Source of the DNA: Luteolibacter flavescens | GTDB lineage: Bacteria > Verrucomicrobiota > Verrucomicrobiia > Verrucomicrobiales > Akkermansiaceae | DNA length: 64,000 nucleotides | Assembly (NCBI RefSeq): GCF_025950085.1 | Contig: NZ_JAPDDS010000007.1 | Coordinates: 124,001 to 188,000, forward strand | Direction of reading: 5' to 3' | In this document: positions 41,923 to 49,890 of the stretch, piece by piece | How positions within the stretch are numbered: position 1 is the first letter of the stretch | Layout of the letters: the number at the start of each line of letters is the position of its first letter | Notes under the pieces: generated by a model | What the model was told of the DNA's origin: nothing | Database searches by the model: none | What the model saw: only the letters and a program-made list of their open reading frames with translations | Translations under genes and position numbers: made by a program

Positions 41923-43074
41923 ATGAAATCCAAGAAGCTCGGCATCATTCTCAACGGCGTCACCGGACGCATGGGCACCAACCAGCACCTCGTGCGCTCC
42001 ATCCTCGCCATCCGCGACCAGGGCGGGGTTGTGTGTGGTGACACGCTCGTCATTCCCGATCCCATCCTCACGGGCCGGAATGAAGACAAGATCCGTGCGC
42101 TCGCTGCAAAGCATGGCGTGGAGCGCTTCACCACGGACCTCGATACGGCGCTGGCCGATCCTCACAACGAGATCTTCTTCGATGCCTCGGGCACACCGTA
42201 TCGCATCGGCTTCCTCGAGAAGGCGATTGCCGCGGGCAAGCACGTGTATTGTGAAAAGCCGACCGCGGTGAGTTTCGATGAAGCGCTGCGCATCGCCGAA
42301 GTCGCGGAGAAAGCGGGCGTGAAGAACGGCGCGGTGCAGGACAAGCTGTGGCTGCCGGGCCTGCGGAAATTCCAGCTTCTCAAGGAGCAGGGATTCTTCG
42401 GCAAGATCCTCAGCGTGCGTGGAGAATTCGGCTACTGGGTCTTCACCGGTGAACATCAGGGCCAGCCGATCCAGCGTCCGAGCTGGAACTACCGCAGCGA
42501 GGATGGCGGCGGCATGATCGTGGACATGCACTGCCACTGGCGCTACGTGATCGACAATCTTTTCGGCAATGTGACGCGCGTCTTCTGCAAGGCCGCGACC
42601 CACATCGAGCATCGCGTCGATGAAAGCGGTCAGCCCTTCAAGTGCACCGCCGATGACTCGGCCTATGCCTTGTTTGAGACGGACAGCGGCATCATCTGCC
42701 AGTTCAATTCCTCATGGAATGTCCGCGTCCGCCGCGACGACTTGCTCACCATGCAGGTCGACGGCACCGAAGGCTCGGCCGTCGTCGGCCTGCGGAAATG
42801 CTGGGCTCAACACCAGAGCACCACGCCGCGCCCGGTGTGGAATCCGGACATCGACAGCCCGATCAACTACTACGACCGCTGGGTGGAGGTGCCGGATCAA
42901 CTCGCCTTCGACAATGCTTTCAAGATCCAGTGGGAGCTCTTCCTGAAGCACGTCGTCAATGACGAGCCCTTCCGCTGGACGCTGCGTGAAGGGGCAAAGG
43001 GAGTCCAACTCGCCGAGCTAAGCTGGAAGTCCCACGAGACCGGCGGGTGGGTCGATGTCCCCGTGCTCGATTGA
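41923..43074 (+). CDS. Gfo/Idh/MocA-family oxidoreductase
   Basis: A 383-residue NAD(P)-dependent dehydrogenase. The Rossmann start is KLGIILNGVTGRMGTNQHLV, the family's EKP motif is HVYCEKPTAV (about 107-116), and the substrate-side block is GGGMIVDMHCHWRYVIDNLF with the conserved His. The family oxidises sugars, inositols or glycosides, commonly at C3. It closes the sugar cluster, where it could create or reduce a 3-keto sugar handled by the isomerases. No signal peptide is present, so it is cytoplasmic. Confidence 0.9.
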   Translation: MKSKKLGIILNGVTGRMGTNQHLVRSILAIRDQGGVVCGDTLVIPDPILTGRNEDKIRALAAKHGVERFTTDLDTALADPHNEIFFDASGTPYRIGFLEKAIAAGKHVYCEKPTAVSFDEALRIAEVAEKAGVKNGAVQDKLWLPGLRKFQLLKEQGFFGKILSVRGEFGYWVFTGEHQGQPIQRPSWNYRSEDGGGMIVDMHCHWRYVIDNLFGNVTRVFCKAATHIEHRVDESGQPFKCTADDSAYALFETDSGIICQFNSSWNVRVRRDDLLTMQVDGTEGSAVVGLRKCWAQHQSTTPRPVWNPDIDSPINYYDRWVEVPDQLAFDNAFKIQWELFLKHVVNDEPFRWTLREGAKGVQLAELSWKSHETGGWVDVPVLD

Positions 43075-43089
43075 TCAGACATGCCCTGT

Positions 43090-43117
43090 CTCCGGTCGGC
43101 GATGGCGCGGACCGGAG
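43090..43117. terminator. Hairpin between convergent genes
   Basis: CTCCGGTC (43090-43097) pairs perfectly with GACCGGAG (43110-43117) across a 12-base loop, between the stops of the dehydrogenase and repeat-protein genes. There is no T-run, so any terminator function is uncertain. Confidence 0.4.
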
Positions 43118-43128
43118 AACGCCGGACC

Positions 43129-44379
43129 TCACTGCTGGCGTGGGCGGTTGAAGCGCTCGATGAGCTGTGGCGGGAGTTGCTGTGAATTCGTATTCATCCA
43201 CTGGCGCGCTGCGGCTTCATCGCGGCGCATCCAGTCGCCGAGGTAGCGCCAGTAGTAGCCTTGCTGACGGCGTTGGTCGCTGACGTTTGATACGAAATCG
43301 AGCGATGCTTCGGGAGAGTTGCGGAAGCTCTCCTCGATATAAACCTGCCGCGCGCCGTCGAGGTCGGGATTGTTGCCGAGACCGGCGAGCCACTGCGCAG
43401 CCCCCGCGGGATCTTGGCGGGCCACGCCTTCGGCGGCTTCCGACTTGGTGTCTTCTGGAAGGCCCTCCACCCAGGTCCGTGCCGCGTTGAGATCCTGACG
43501 CGCCCAGCGGTCGGCCACGGTCTCTGAGACGTCGCGGCGCGTGTTCACGTCGGTGATGGCCGCATTCCACTGACCGGCCTGCGCCGGGTCGAGCCGTGCC
43601 ATGTCGCTGGCGAGTTCGCGCGATGCCTGATTGCGCAGGCCCTCGTCGCTCAAGCCCGCGACCCAGGATGCGGAGTATTCAAAGCCGAATTGCGTGACAT
43701 ACGGCTGCATGGCATCGATGGCCTGATCGCGGGTGCGGCCTTCGAGTTGGGAAAGATAATCGCGCGCAAGCAGGGGATCGGCCGCAGCGATACCGCGGGC
43801 CGCGCCGAGCAGCCAGTTGTTCACCTGACCCTCGTCTGGTGCGGTCGACGCCCAGGCAAAGGCCGCCTGCGGGTCCTTCGCGGCCCAGGAGGAGAGGGCT
43901 GTCTCGCGCTCCCAGTCATCGGCGGTGCCCTGCTGGAGGAAAGTCACGGCACCCATCGGATCACGCTCCGCCCATGCCTGGAGGATCAGCGAGCGTTCCG
44001 ATCCGCGCAGGTTCGCGGACGGGGAGTTGCGGAGTTCATCGTAAACTCCGGCGAATTGATCGGCGGGCAGTCGGTCCAGATAAGCGAGCAGGCGCTGTGT
44101 GCGATCGAGGCGGCTGGTCGCGCTGAGGATCGACTGGAGATCGCGGTCCACGGGCTTGGCGGAGTCGCGATCTTCTCCCGCGCGCTTCTTTTGCTGGAGG
44201 CGTTCAGTCAGGCTCACGGGCCCGCCGCTCTTCCCGTCACGTCCCGCAGCGGAGTCACCGGCAGCAGTGGCTGCGTCGCCGCCATCGGGCGCGCTGACTC
44301 GACCGATCATCACGCCGGCACCGAGCGCTAGGGCGAGACCACCGGCGCTCCAGATCCACTGGGGTTTCTTCGCATTCAT
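43129..44379 (-). CDS. Membrane-anchored helical-repeat protein of unknown function
   Basis: A 416-residue protein with one N-terminal membrane helix (IWSAGGLALALGAGVMIG) and a charged linker. About eight helical repeats follow, each centred on a Trp/Ala-x-x-Asp-Pro-x-x-Ala pattern: WAERDPMGAVTFL, WAAKDPQAAFAWA, IAAADPLLARDYL, ARLDPAQAGQWNA, WARQDLNAARTWV, VARQDPAGAAQWL, FRNSPEASLDFV and WMRRDEAAARQWM. Units recur every 30-40 residues, like TPR or Sel1 solenoids but with a distinct consensus. It lies 113 bases after the histidine kinase stop on the same strand. It is probably periplasmic and protein-binding. Confidence 0.7.
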   Translation of the reverse strand: MNAKKPQWIWSAGGLALALGAGVMIGRVSAPDGGDAATAAGDSAAGRDGKSGGPVSLTERLQQKKRAGEDRDSAKPVDRDLQSILSATSRLDRTQRLLAYLDRLPADQFAGVYDELRNSPSANLRGSERSLILQAWAERDPMGAVTFLQQGTADDWERETALSSWAAKDPQAAFAWASTAPDEGQVNNWLLGAARGIAAADPLLARDYLSQLEGRTRDQAIDAMQPYVTQFGFEYSASWVAGLSDEGLRNQASRELASDMARLDPAQAGQWNAAITDVNTRRDVSETVADRWARQDLNAARTWVEGLPEDTKSEAAEGVARQDPAGAAQWLAGLGNNPDLDGARQVYIEESFRNSPEASLDFVSNVSDQRRQQGYYWRYLGDWMRRDEAAARQWMNTNSQQLPPQLIERFNRPRQQ

Positions 44380-44492
44380 GATAGGGAGAGTTTAAGCACC
44401 GGAGGTGCCGGATGTTTCAAGCGATGTGCAAATCCAAGCAAATTTCCGGCGAGTGGGAGGCATGACGGCGGGAAATCTTCCCGGAAAGCACA

Positions 44493-45905
44493 TCACGGCA
44501 ACACCACGCGGAAGGTCGTGCCGCGGTTGCTCTCCACCTCGATGCGACCGCCGTGGTTCTCCACGATGGTCTTCGCAATCGCCAGTCCGAGGCCTGTGTG
44601 GCCATTGATCTGCCCGCGAGCGGAGTCGGCGCGATAGAAGCGGTCGAAGAGCCGCGGCAAGTGTTCCGCCGCGATGCCGGGGCCGTCGTCGGAGACTTCC
44701 AGTATCGTGCCATCCGTGCTCACGAAGGTTTTCAAGACCACGGTGCTGCCAGACGGCGGATGGACGAGGGCATTAGAGAGCAGGTTTTGCACGACCATCG
44801 CCAGCGAGTGCGGATCGCCCTTCAGCGGGGTGGGGGAAAGCTCGCGGCGCACGGTTATCGAGTGCTCATCGGCGAGCGGCTGCAGCAGGTCCGCGACGCC
44901 GGTCGTGATGTCCGCCAGATCGCAGGGCACCGGCTCGGTCCCTGAGGTCGGCAGGTCCTGCCGCGCCAGGACGAGCAGCGACTCGACCAAGGCACGCATG
45001 CGCTCGGCGGCGGTGCGGCAATTCGCCAGGATCTCGCGATACTGCTCCGGCTCACGCTCGCGTTTCAGGGCGCGCTGGGTTTCGGAAAGGATGATCGTCA
45101 CCGGAGTGCGCAGCTCGTGCGAGGCATCAGCGGTGAAGCGCTTCTGTCGCTCGACCGCTGCGGACAGTCGCTCGAAGGTGTCATTCAGCACGTGGCCCAG
45201 GCGGTCGAGCTCGTTGTCCGTGTTCGCGATCTGGATGCGCTCGTCGAGATTGCCGGCGGCGATGCGCGAGGCCGTGCGGCCAATGGTGTCGATGGGCTTG
45301 AGCGCGCGTCCCGCCAGCCACCAGCCGCCGCCGAGGCCGGCGAGCCACACGGCGCTGCCACCCAGTGCAAGCAGCAAGCAAAAGTTCCGCAGCTCCGTTT
45401 GCTCGGCGCGGATATCCCGACCGGTGATCGAACGGATGCCGTCGGGGTTCGCGCGGTGATGCTCGCGGAAGTTTCCCTTCTCGATGTATTTCGTCGGATT
45501 CTCAGTTGTCGGGGTTGTCGGCGGGCAGAGGTTCGCCGGTGCGTTCGCGGAGATGAAAAGCGGTGAGCCGTCGCTGTCCCAGAAGGCGATGTAGGATCCG
45601 CCCTCGCCGCCTTCGAAAAGCGCGTGGAGTTCCGGCGGGAAAGACGAGACCTCCGCGGGATTGCGCAGCCGCTCGAGGATCTTGTCGAAGCTCTCGGAGT
45701 CCTTCTTGTCCGATGGTGGCCGTGACGCGAAGAGGCTGCGGAAGAAGGTGCCCTGGAAGCTGCGGATCTCGCGGTCGATCTGGTCCGTGCGGTAGTTCGA
45801 GGCCAGCCGGTAGGAAAGCAGGCAGAGCCCGGTGATCAGCACGAGCAGGATGAGCGAATACCACAGGAGCAGCCGCCAGCGCACCGATTGGAAGAGCAGC
45901 TTCAT
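44493..45905 (-). CDS. Sensor histidine kinase
   Basis: A 470-residue kinase with two membrane helices (about 12-32 and 180-203) enclosing a periplasmic sensor of about 145 residues, then HAMP, HisKA with SHELRTPV (about 266-273) and an HATPase domain (QNLLSNALVHPP, DDGPGIA, GHTGLGLAI). The layout matches CusS/QseC-type kinases. It overlaps the response regulator gene by ATGA (45902-45905) and follows the efflux pump genes, suggesting it controls the pump in response to an extracytoplasmic signal. Confidence 0.92.
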   Translation of the reverse strand: MKLLFQSVRWRLLLWYSLILLVLITGLCLLSYRLASNYRTDQIDREIRSFQGTFFRSLFASRPPSDKKDSESFDKILERLRNPAEVSSFPPELHALFEGGEGGSYIAFWDSDGSPLFISANAPANLCPPTTPTTENPTKYIEKGNFREHHRANPDGIRSITGRDIRAEQTELRNFCLLLALGGSAVWLAGLGGGWWLAGRALKPIDTIGRTASRIAAGNLDERIQIANTDNELDRLGHVLNDTFERLSAAVERQKRFTADASHELRTPVTIILSETQRALKREREPEQYREILANCRTAAERMRALVESLLVLARQDLPTSGTEPVPCDLADITTGVADLLQPLADEHSITVRRELSPTPLKGDPHSLAMVVQNLLSNALVHPPSGSTVVLKTFVSTDGTILEVSDDGPGIAAEHLPRLFDRFYRADSARGQINGHTGLGLAIAKTIVENHGGRIEVESNRGTTFRVVLP

Positions 45906-46552
45906 TCGATGCAGTAGCCGTGGCCGCGGCGGGTGGAGATGAAGGAGGCACCGAGCTTCTTGCGGACGTTCGAGACGTGCACGTCGAGCAGGTTGGAAAG
46001 CGTGTCGTCGCTCTCGTCAAAGAGGTGCTCGTAGAGTTCCGTCCTGCTGACGACGCTGCCGCGATGGAGCGCGAGGTATTCCACCAGGCCATACTCGCGG
46101 GGCGTGAGAGAGACCGCTTCACCGCCATGGCGGACAATGCGCGCGGCGGTATCCACCTCGATGCCGTCGATTTCGAGAACGCTGGTCCCGAGGCCTGAAC
46201 TGCGGCGGATGAGCGCGCGCAGGCGGGCGAGGAGTTCTTCGAAATCGAAGGGCTTCGTCAGGTAGTCGTCCGCACCGGCATCGAGGCCGCGGATGCGGTC
46301 CGGCACGGCATCGCGCGCGGTGAGCATCAGCACGGGAGTCTTTTTCTCGCGGCGCAGGCGAGCGAGCAATTCCCAGCCATCGATGCCGGGAAGCATGCCA
46401 TCCAGCACGATGCTGTCGTAGTCGGTCTCGCGGGCCTTCCTCAGTCCCTCCTCGCCATCCGCCGCGGTATCGACCGCATACAACTCCTCCCGCAGCCCTT
46501 CGCTCAGGCTGTGGAGGAGCAGCGGATCGTCCTCGATGACGAGTAGGCGCAT
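45902..46552 (-). CDS. OmpR/PhoB-family response regulator
   Basis: A 216-residue regulator. The receiver domain has the acidic pair in VIEDDPLL, phospho-acceptor Asp51 in VLDGMLPG and the Lys in LTKPFDF. The C-terminal winged helix (SLTPREYGLVEYLALHRGSV, DVHVSNVRKKLG) binds DNA. The ATG at 46552 starts MRLLVIEDDP, the standard N-terminus; the longer open frame to 46615 runs through a repeat array. It pairs with the histidine kinase and lies 100 bases after the efflux permease stop. Confidence 0.93.
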   Translation of the reverse strand: MRLLVIEDDPLLLHSLSEGLREELYAVDTAADGEEGLRKARETDYDSIVLDGMLPGIDGWELLARLRREKKTPVLMLTARDAVPDRIRGLDAGADDYLTKPFDFEELLARLRALIRRSSGLGTSVLEIDGIEVDTAARIVRHGGEAVSLTPREYGLVEYLALHRGSVVSRTELYEHLFDESDDTLSNLLDVHVSNVRKKLGASFISTRRGHGYCIE

Positions 46553-46554
46553 GT

Positions 46555-46651
46555 GGAGATCGTGGATGGTAGATGCAAGGATCGTAGATGAAGAGGGAAG
46601 AAAGACGGTTGGCATTTTTCACTGCCATCCACCATCTGCCATCTTCCACCC
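46555..46651. repeat. Two inverted seven-base repeat arrays
   Basis: At 46555-46590 the plus strand reads GGAGATC, GTGGATG, GTAGATG and, after an eight-base unit, GTAGATG again. At 46625-46651 it reads CCATCCA, CCATCTG, CCATCTT and CCACCC-like. The second array is essentially the reverse complement family of the first, so the two face each other across about 35 bases, between the efflux permease stop and the response regulator start. Confidence 0.55.
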
Positions 46652-46652
46652 G

Positions 46653-47864
46653 CTATTCATGCCTGAGTGCTTCGATGGGATCCAGGCTCGCCGCACGGCG
46701 CGCTGGCATGAAGCCGAAGAGGATGCCGATGGCAGCGGAGAAGATGAAGGCGATGCCGTTGATCTTCGGATCGAAGGTGAAGGGCGCACCCACCAGTTCC
46801 GCGAGTCCCACGCAGAGGCCGTAGGCGAGGGCGATGCCGCACAAGCCGCCGACGCAGGAGAGGGTCACCGCCTCCACCAGGAACTGGAGAAGGACTTCCC
46901 GCGCTCGCGCACCGATGGCCATGCGGATGCCGATCTCGCGGGTCCGCTCGGTCACGGAGACCAGCATGATATTCATGATGCCGATGCCTCCGACCAGCAG
47001 GCTGACCCCGGCCACCGCACCGAGCAGCGAGGTGAGCACCTGCGTGCTGGAGCTGACGGCGTCCGCGATCTGGCGGCTGTCGAAGACCGAGAAATTGTTC
47101 TGCTGGTTCCGGCTGAGGTAGCGGCGCTCGCGCATCAACGAGGTCAGGTCCGCCACCACGGCTTCGCTGGGGTAGTTGTCCTCGGTGGAGATCATGATCT
47201 GCCCGAGGTTTTGCTTCGAAAGCTGGCCGTTCAACCGCCGCTGCAGCGTGGTGATGGGGATGATGATGTTGTCATCGAGGTCATCACCCCAGCCGGCCTG
47301 TCCCTTCACCGCGGTGATGCCGATCACGGTGACGGCGGTGCTTTGCAGGCGGATCTTTTGACCGATGGCATCGCCGTGGGGGAAAAGCTCCTTGCGGATC
47401 GTCTCGCCGATGACGGCGACCGTCGCTCCATCGACCACCTCCTCGTCCGTGAAGAAGCGTCCGTCGGAGAGATCCCAGTTTCCGATCGGGAAGTAGGCCG
47501 GAGTGGTTCCCTGGATGTCGGTCTGCCGGGCCTCTTCGTCGGAGATCGCCTGGACACTGGTGTTCGACATCGGGGCGATCGACCGGATGCCCGGGATCTG
47601 ATCCCGGATGGAATCCAGATCGTCCTGGCTGAAAAGCGGCGCGGATTGCGGCCCCCAGCCCTGACCCGGGCGGAGGGTGAGAAGATTGCTGCCCACCTTT
47701 TCGATCTGGGCTTTTACGGTCTCCGTGGCACCACGGCCGAGCGTGACGAGAGTGACCACGGCGGCCACACCGATCACCACACCGATCACGGTGAGGAAAG
47801 CGCGCGTGAGGTTTCGCCGGATCTCTCGCAGGGCGATGATGAAGGCATTCCAAAACATGCTCAT
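46653..47864 (-). CDS. MacB-type ABC permease
   Basis: A 403-residue permease with the MacB/FtsX layout: one N-terminal helix (AFLTVIGVVIGVAAVVTLVTLG), a large periplasmic domain (about 45-275) and three C-terminal helices (VAGVSLLVGGIGIMNIMLVS and following). The sequence SVTERTREIGIRMAIGARAR is diagnostic of the family. The ATPase is encoded separately upstream with an ATGA overlap. MacB-type proteins drive export of substrates, often from the periplasm, through an outer membrane channel. Confidence 0.92.
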   Translation of the reverse strand: MSMFWNAFIIALREIRRNLTRAFLTVIGVVIGVAAVVTLVTLGRGATETVKAQIEKVGSNLLTLRPGQGWGPQSAPLFSQDDLDSIRDQIPGIRSIAPMSNTSVQAISDEEARQTDIQGTTPAYFPIGNWDLSDGRFFTDEEVVDGATVAVIGETIRKELFPHGDAIGQKIRLQSTAVTVIGITAVKGQAGWGDDLDDNIIIPITTLQRRLNGQLSKQNLGQIMISTEDNYPSEAVVADLTSLMRERRYLSRNQQNNFSVFDSRQIADAVSSSTQVLTSLLGAVAGVSLLVGGIGIMNIMLVSVTERTREIGIRMAIGARAREVLLQFLVEAVTLSCVGGLCGIALAYGLCVGLAELVGAPFTFDPKINGIAFIFSAAIGILFGFMPARRAASLDPIEALRHE

Positions 47865-48571
47865 CGTCTTCTAGGGGTGCGGTTGGTATTGATCTCGTCC
47901 GAACCGATCAAGCCGTCGCGGACGTGAACGATGCGCTTGGCGTAGTGGGCGACGTCGTCCTCGTGGGTCACCATGATGACGGTGATGCCGAGGTCTTCAT
48001 TGAGGCGGCAGAGCAGCTCCATCACCTCGAGCGTGGTCTTCGAGTCCAGGTTGCCGGTCGGCTCGTCGGCGAAGAGGGTGCCGGGATTGGTGACGATCGC
48101 GCGGGCGATGGCGACGCGCTGCTGCTGGCCGCCGGAGAGTTCGGAGGGCGTGTTGCGCTCCTTGTCCGGCAGGCCCACGCTGGCGAGGGCCTTGCGCGCC
48201 ATCTCGTGGCGCTGCTTGCGCGAATAGCCGCGGTAGAGCAGGGGAAGCTCCACATTTTCCAGCGCGGAGGTCCGTGCGAGCAGGTTGAAGCCTTGGAAGA
48301 TGAAGCCGAGCGCAGTGCGGCGGAGCAGCGAGCGCTGGTCCTTGTTCAGGGATTCGACGGCCACGCCGCCGAAGCTGTAGCTGCCCGTGCTGGGAGTATC
48401 GAGGCAGCCGAGCAGGTTCATCAGCGTCGATTTGCCCGAGCCGCTGGGACCCATCACGGCGAGGAATTCTCCCTCCGCGATGTCCATGTTCACCCCGCGC
48501 AACGCTTGGAATGCGGCATCGCCACGACCGTACGTCTTCGTCAGGCCGCGCAGTTCGATGAGGTTCTTCAT
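47861..48571 (-). CDS. MacB/LolD-type ABC ATPase
   Basis: A 236-residue ATP-binding protein with Walker A GPSGSGKST (about 40-48), signature LSGGQQQRVAIARAI and Walker B TLFADEPTGNLDS. The set matches the MacB/LolD subgroup. It overlaps the permease gene downstream by ATGA (47861-47864) and the adaptor gene upstream by ATGA (48568-48571), so all three are co-translated. Confidence 0.95.
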   Translation of the reverse strand: MKNLIELRGLTKTYGRGDAAFQALRGVNMDIAEGEFLAVMGPSGSGKSTLMNLLGCLDTPSTGSYSFGGVAVESLNKDQRSLLRRTALGFIFQGFNLLARTSALENVELPLLYRGYSRKQRHEMARKALASVGLPDKERNTPSELSGGQQQRVAIARAIVTNPGTLFADEPTGNLDSKTTLEVMELLCRLNEDLGITVIMVTHEDDVAHYAKRIVHVRDGLIGSDEINTNRTPRRR

Positions 48572-49869
48572 GACTTCATCGGAGGCTTCGCGCTGACGAT
48601 AATCTCCGCGCCTTCGGTCAGGCCTTCGCCGGAGATCTCGGTCTGGTTTCCGTCGGTGAGGCCTGTGGTCACCTTCACTTCGACCGGCGTACCATCCTTC
48701 ATCACCCAGACACTGGTGCCCTTCTTTTCCGGGCCGGCGGGAATGCCGCTGCCACCGCGTCCCCAGCGGCGACCGCCGCCGGAGAGCTGCTGCACGAAGG
48801 TGCGGTCGGAGTCCTTGTCGCCCTGGCCGAGCTTTGCCGCCGCGACTGGATCGAAGCGCAGCGCGGAATTCGACACCACGAAGACGTCTTGTTTCCGCTC
48901 AATGAAGATGTCCGCCGTGGCGGTCATGCCGGGCCGCAGGCTGAGGTCGTCATTGTTTACCTCCAGCTCGGTGCTGTAGGTCACCACGTTGTTGGTGATG
49001 GTGGATCCGTAGAAGACCTTCTTCACCGAGGCGTTGTAGGTGCGCTTCGGCCATGCGGACACCTCGAACTCCACGGCCTGGCCCTTGTCCACGCGACCGA
49101 TGTCCGACTCTGCCACGGCGACCACGAGCTCCATCTTCCGCAGGTCTTCCGCGATGGTGAAAAGCTCGGGAGCGGTGAAGGACGCTGCCACCGTCTGGCC
49201 GACCTCCAGCTTGCGCAGCAGGATGGTGCCATTGACGGGGGAGCGGATGATGGCTTTTTCCAAGTCGCGCTCGTTAGCCTTCACGTTCGCATCGGCCTCG
49301 GCCACGGAAGCCTCGGCGCTTTCGAGATCGGCCTGGGCACGCTCGACGGTGGCCTGCGAGGTATCCATGTCGGCCTTCGATGGCGTCTGGCCGCCGCTCA
49401 GCTTGTGCAGCTCGAGTTGACGTTCGTGGGAGGCCGTGCTTTCGCGGAGGGTCGCCTTTGCCTGGCTCACTCGTGCTTCCGCGGAGCGCAGGGTGGCGCG
49501 GGTGCGCTCGGTCTGCTGGACCAGCTTGATGGTGTCCAGCTTCGCCAGCTCCTGGCCTTTTTTCACCGTGTCGTTCGTATCGACATAAACTTCGGCGATG
49601 GTGCCGGAAAGCTCGCTGCCGACGATGACCTGGTTGGTCGGGGCCAGCGTGCCGGTTGCGGTGATCTCGATCGAGATTTCGCCGCGCTCCAGCGAGCGGG
49701 TCACGTATTCCGGGCCGGTATCGCCATTCTTGTTTTTCTTGTAGTAGGAATAGCCGGATGCACCCACTGCGGCGACCAGTGCGGTGATGATGACCCACTT
49801 GAGGACGGGCCGCGACTTGCCGCCTTCGAGCACGGCGGCGAGGTCTTTCGATGAATCGGATGAGCTCAT
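48568..49869 (-). CDS. Periplasmic adaptor (MacA/HlyD family)
   Basis: A 433-residue membrane fusion protein. It has an N-terminal helix (WVIITALVAAVGASGYSYY), a lipoyl/barrel-sandwich segment split around a long coiled coil (about 120-220, rich in Ala, Glu and Lys: QATVERAQADLESAEASVAE), a beta-barrel and a membrane-proximal domain. It bridges the inner membrane permease and the outer membrane channel. It overlaps the ATPase gene and lies 21 bases after the channel gene. Confidence 0.92.
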   Translation of the reverse strand: MSSSDSSKDLAAVLEGGKSRPVLKWVIITALVAAVGASGYSYYKKNKNGDTGPEYVTRSLERGEISIEITATGTLAPTNQVIVGSELSGTIAEVYVDTNDTVKKGQELAKLDTIKLVQQTERTRATLRSAEARVSQAKATLRESTASHERQLELHKLSGGQTPSKADMDTSQATVERAQADLESAEASVAEADANVKANERDLEKAIIRSPVNGTILLRKLEVGQTVAASFTAPELFTIAEDLRKMELVVAVAESDIGRVDKGQAVEFEVSAWPKRTYNASVKKVFYGSTITNNVVTYSTELEVNNDDLSLRPGMTATADIFIERKQDVFVVSNSALRFDPVAAAKLGQGDKDSDRTFVQQLSGGGRRWGRGGSGIPAGPEKKGTSVWVMKDGTPVEVKVTTGLTDGNQTEISGEGLTEGAEIIVSAKPPMKS

Positions 49870-49890
49870 TTGGGAAAAGTGATCGGGTGT

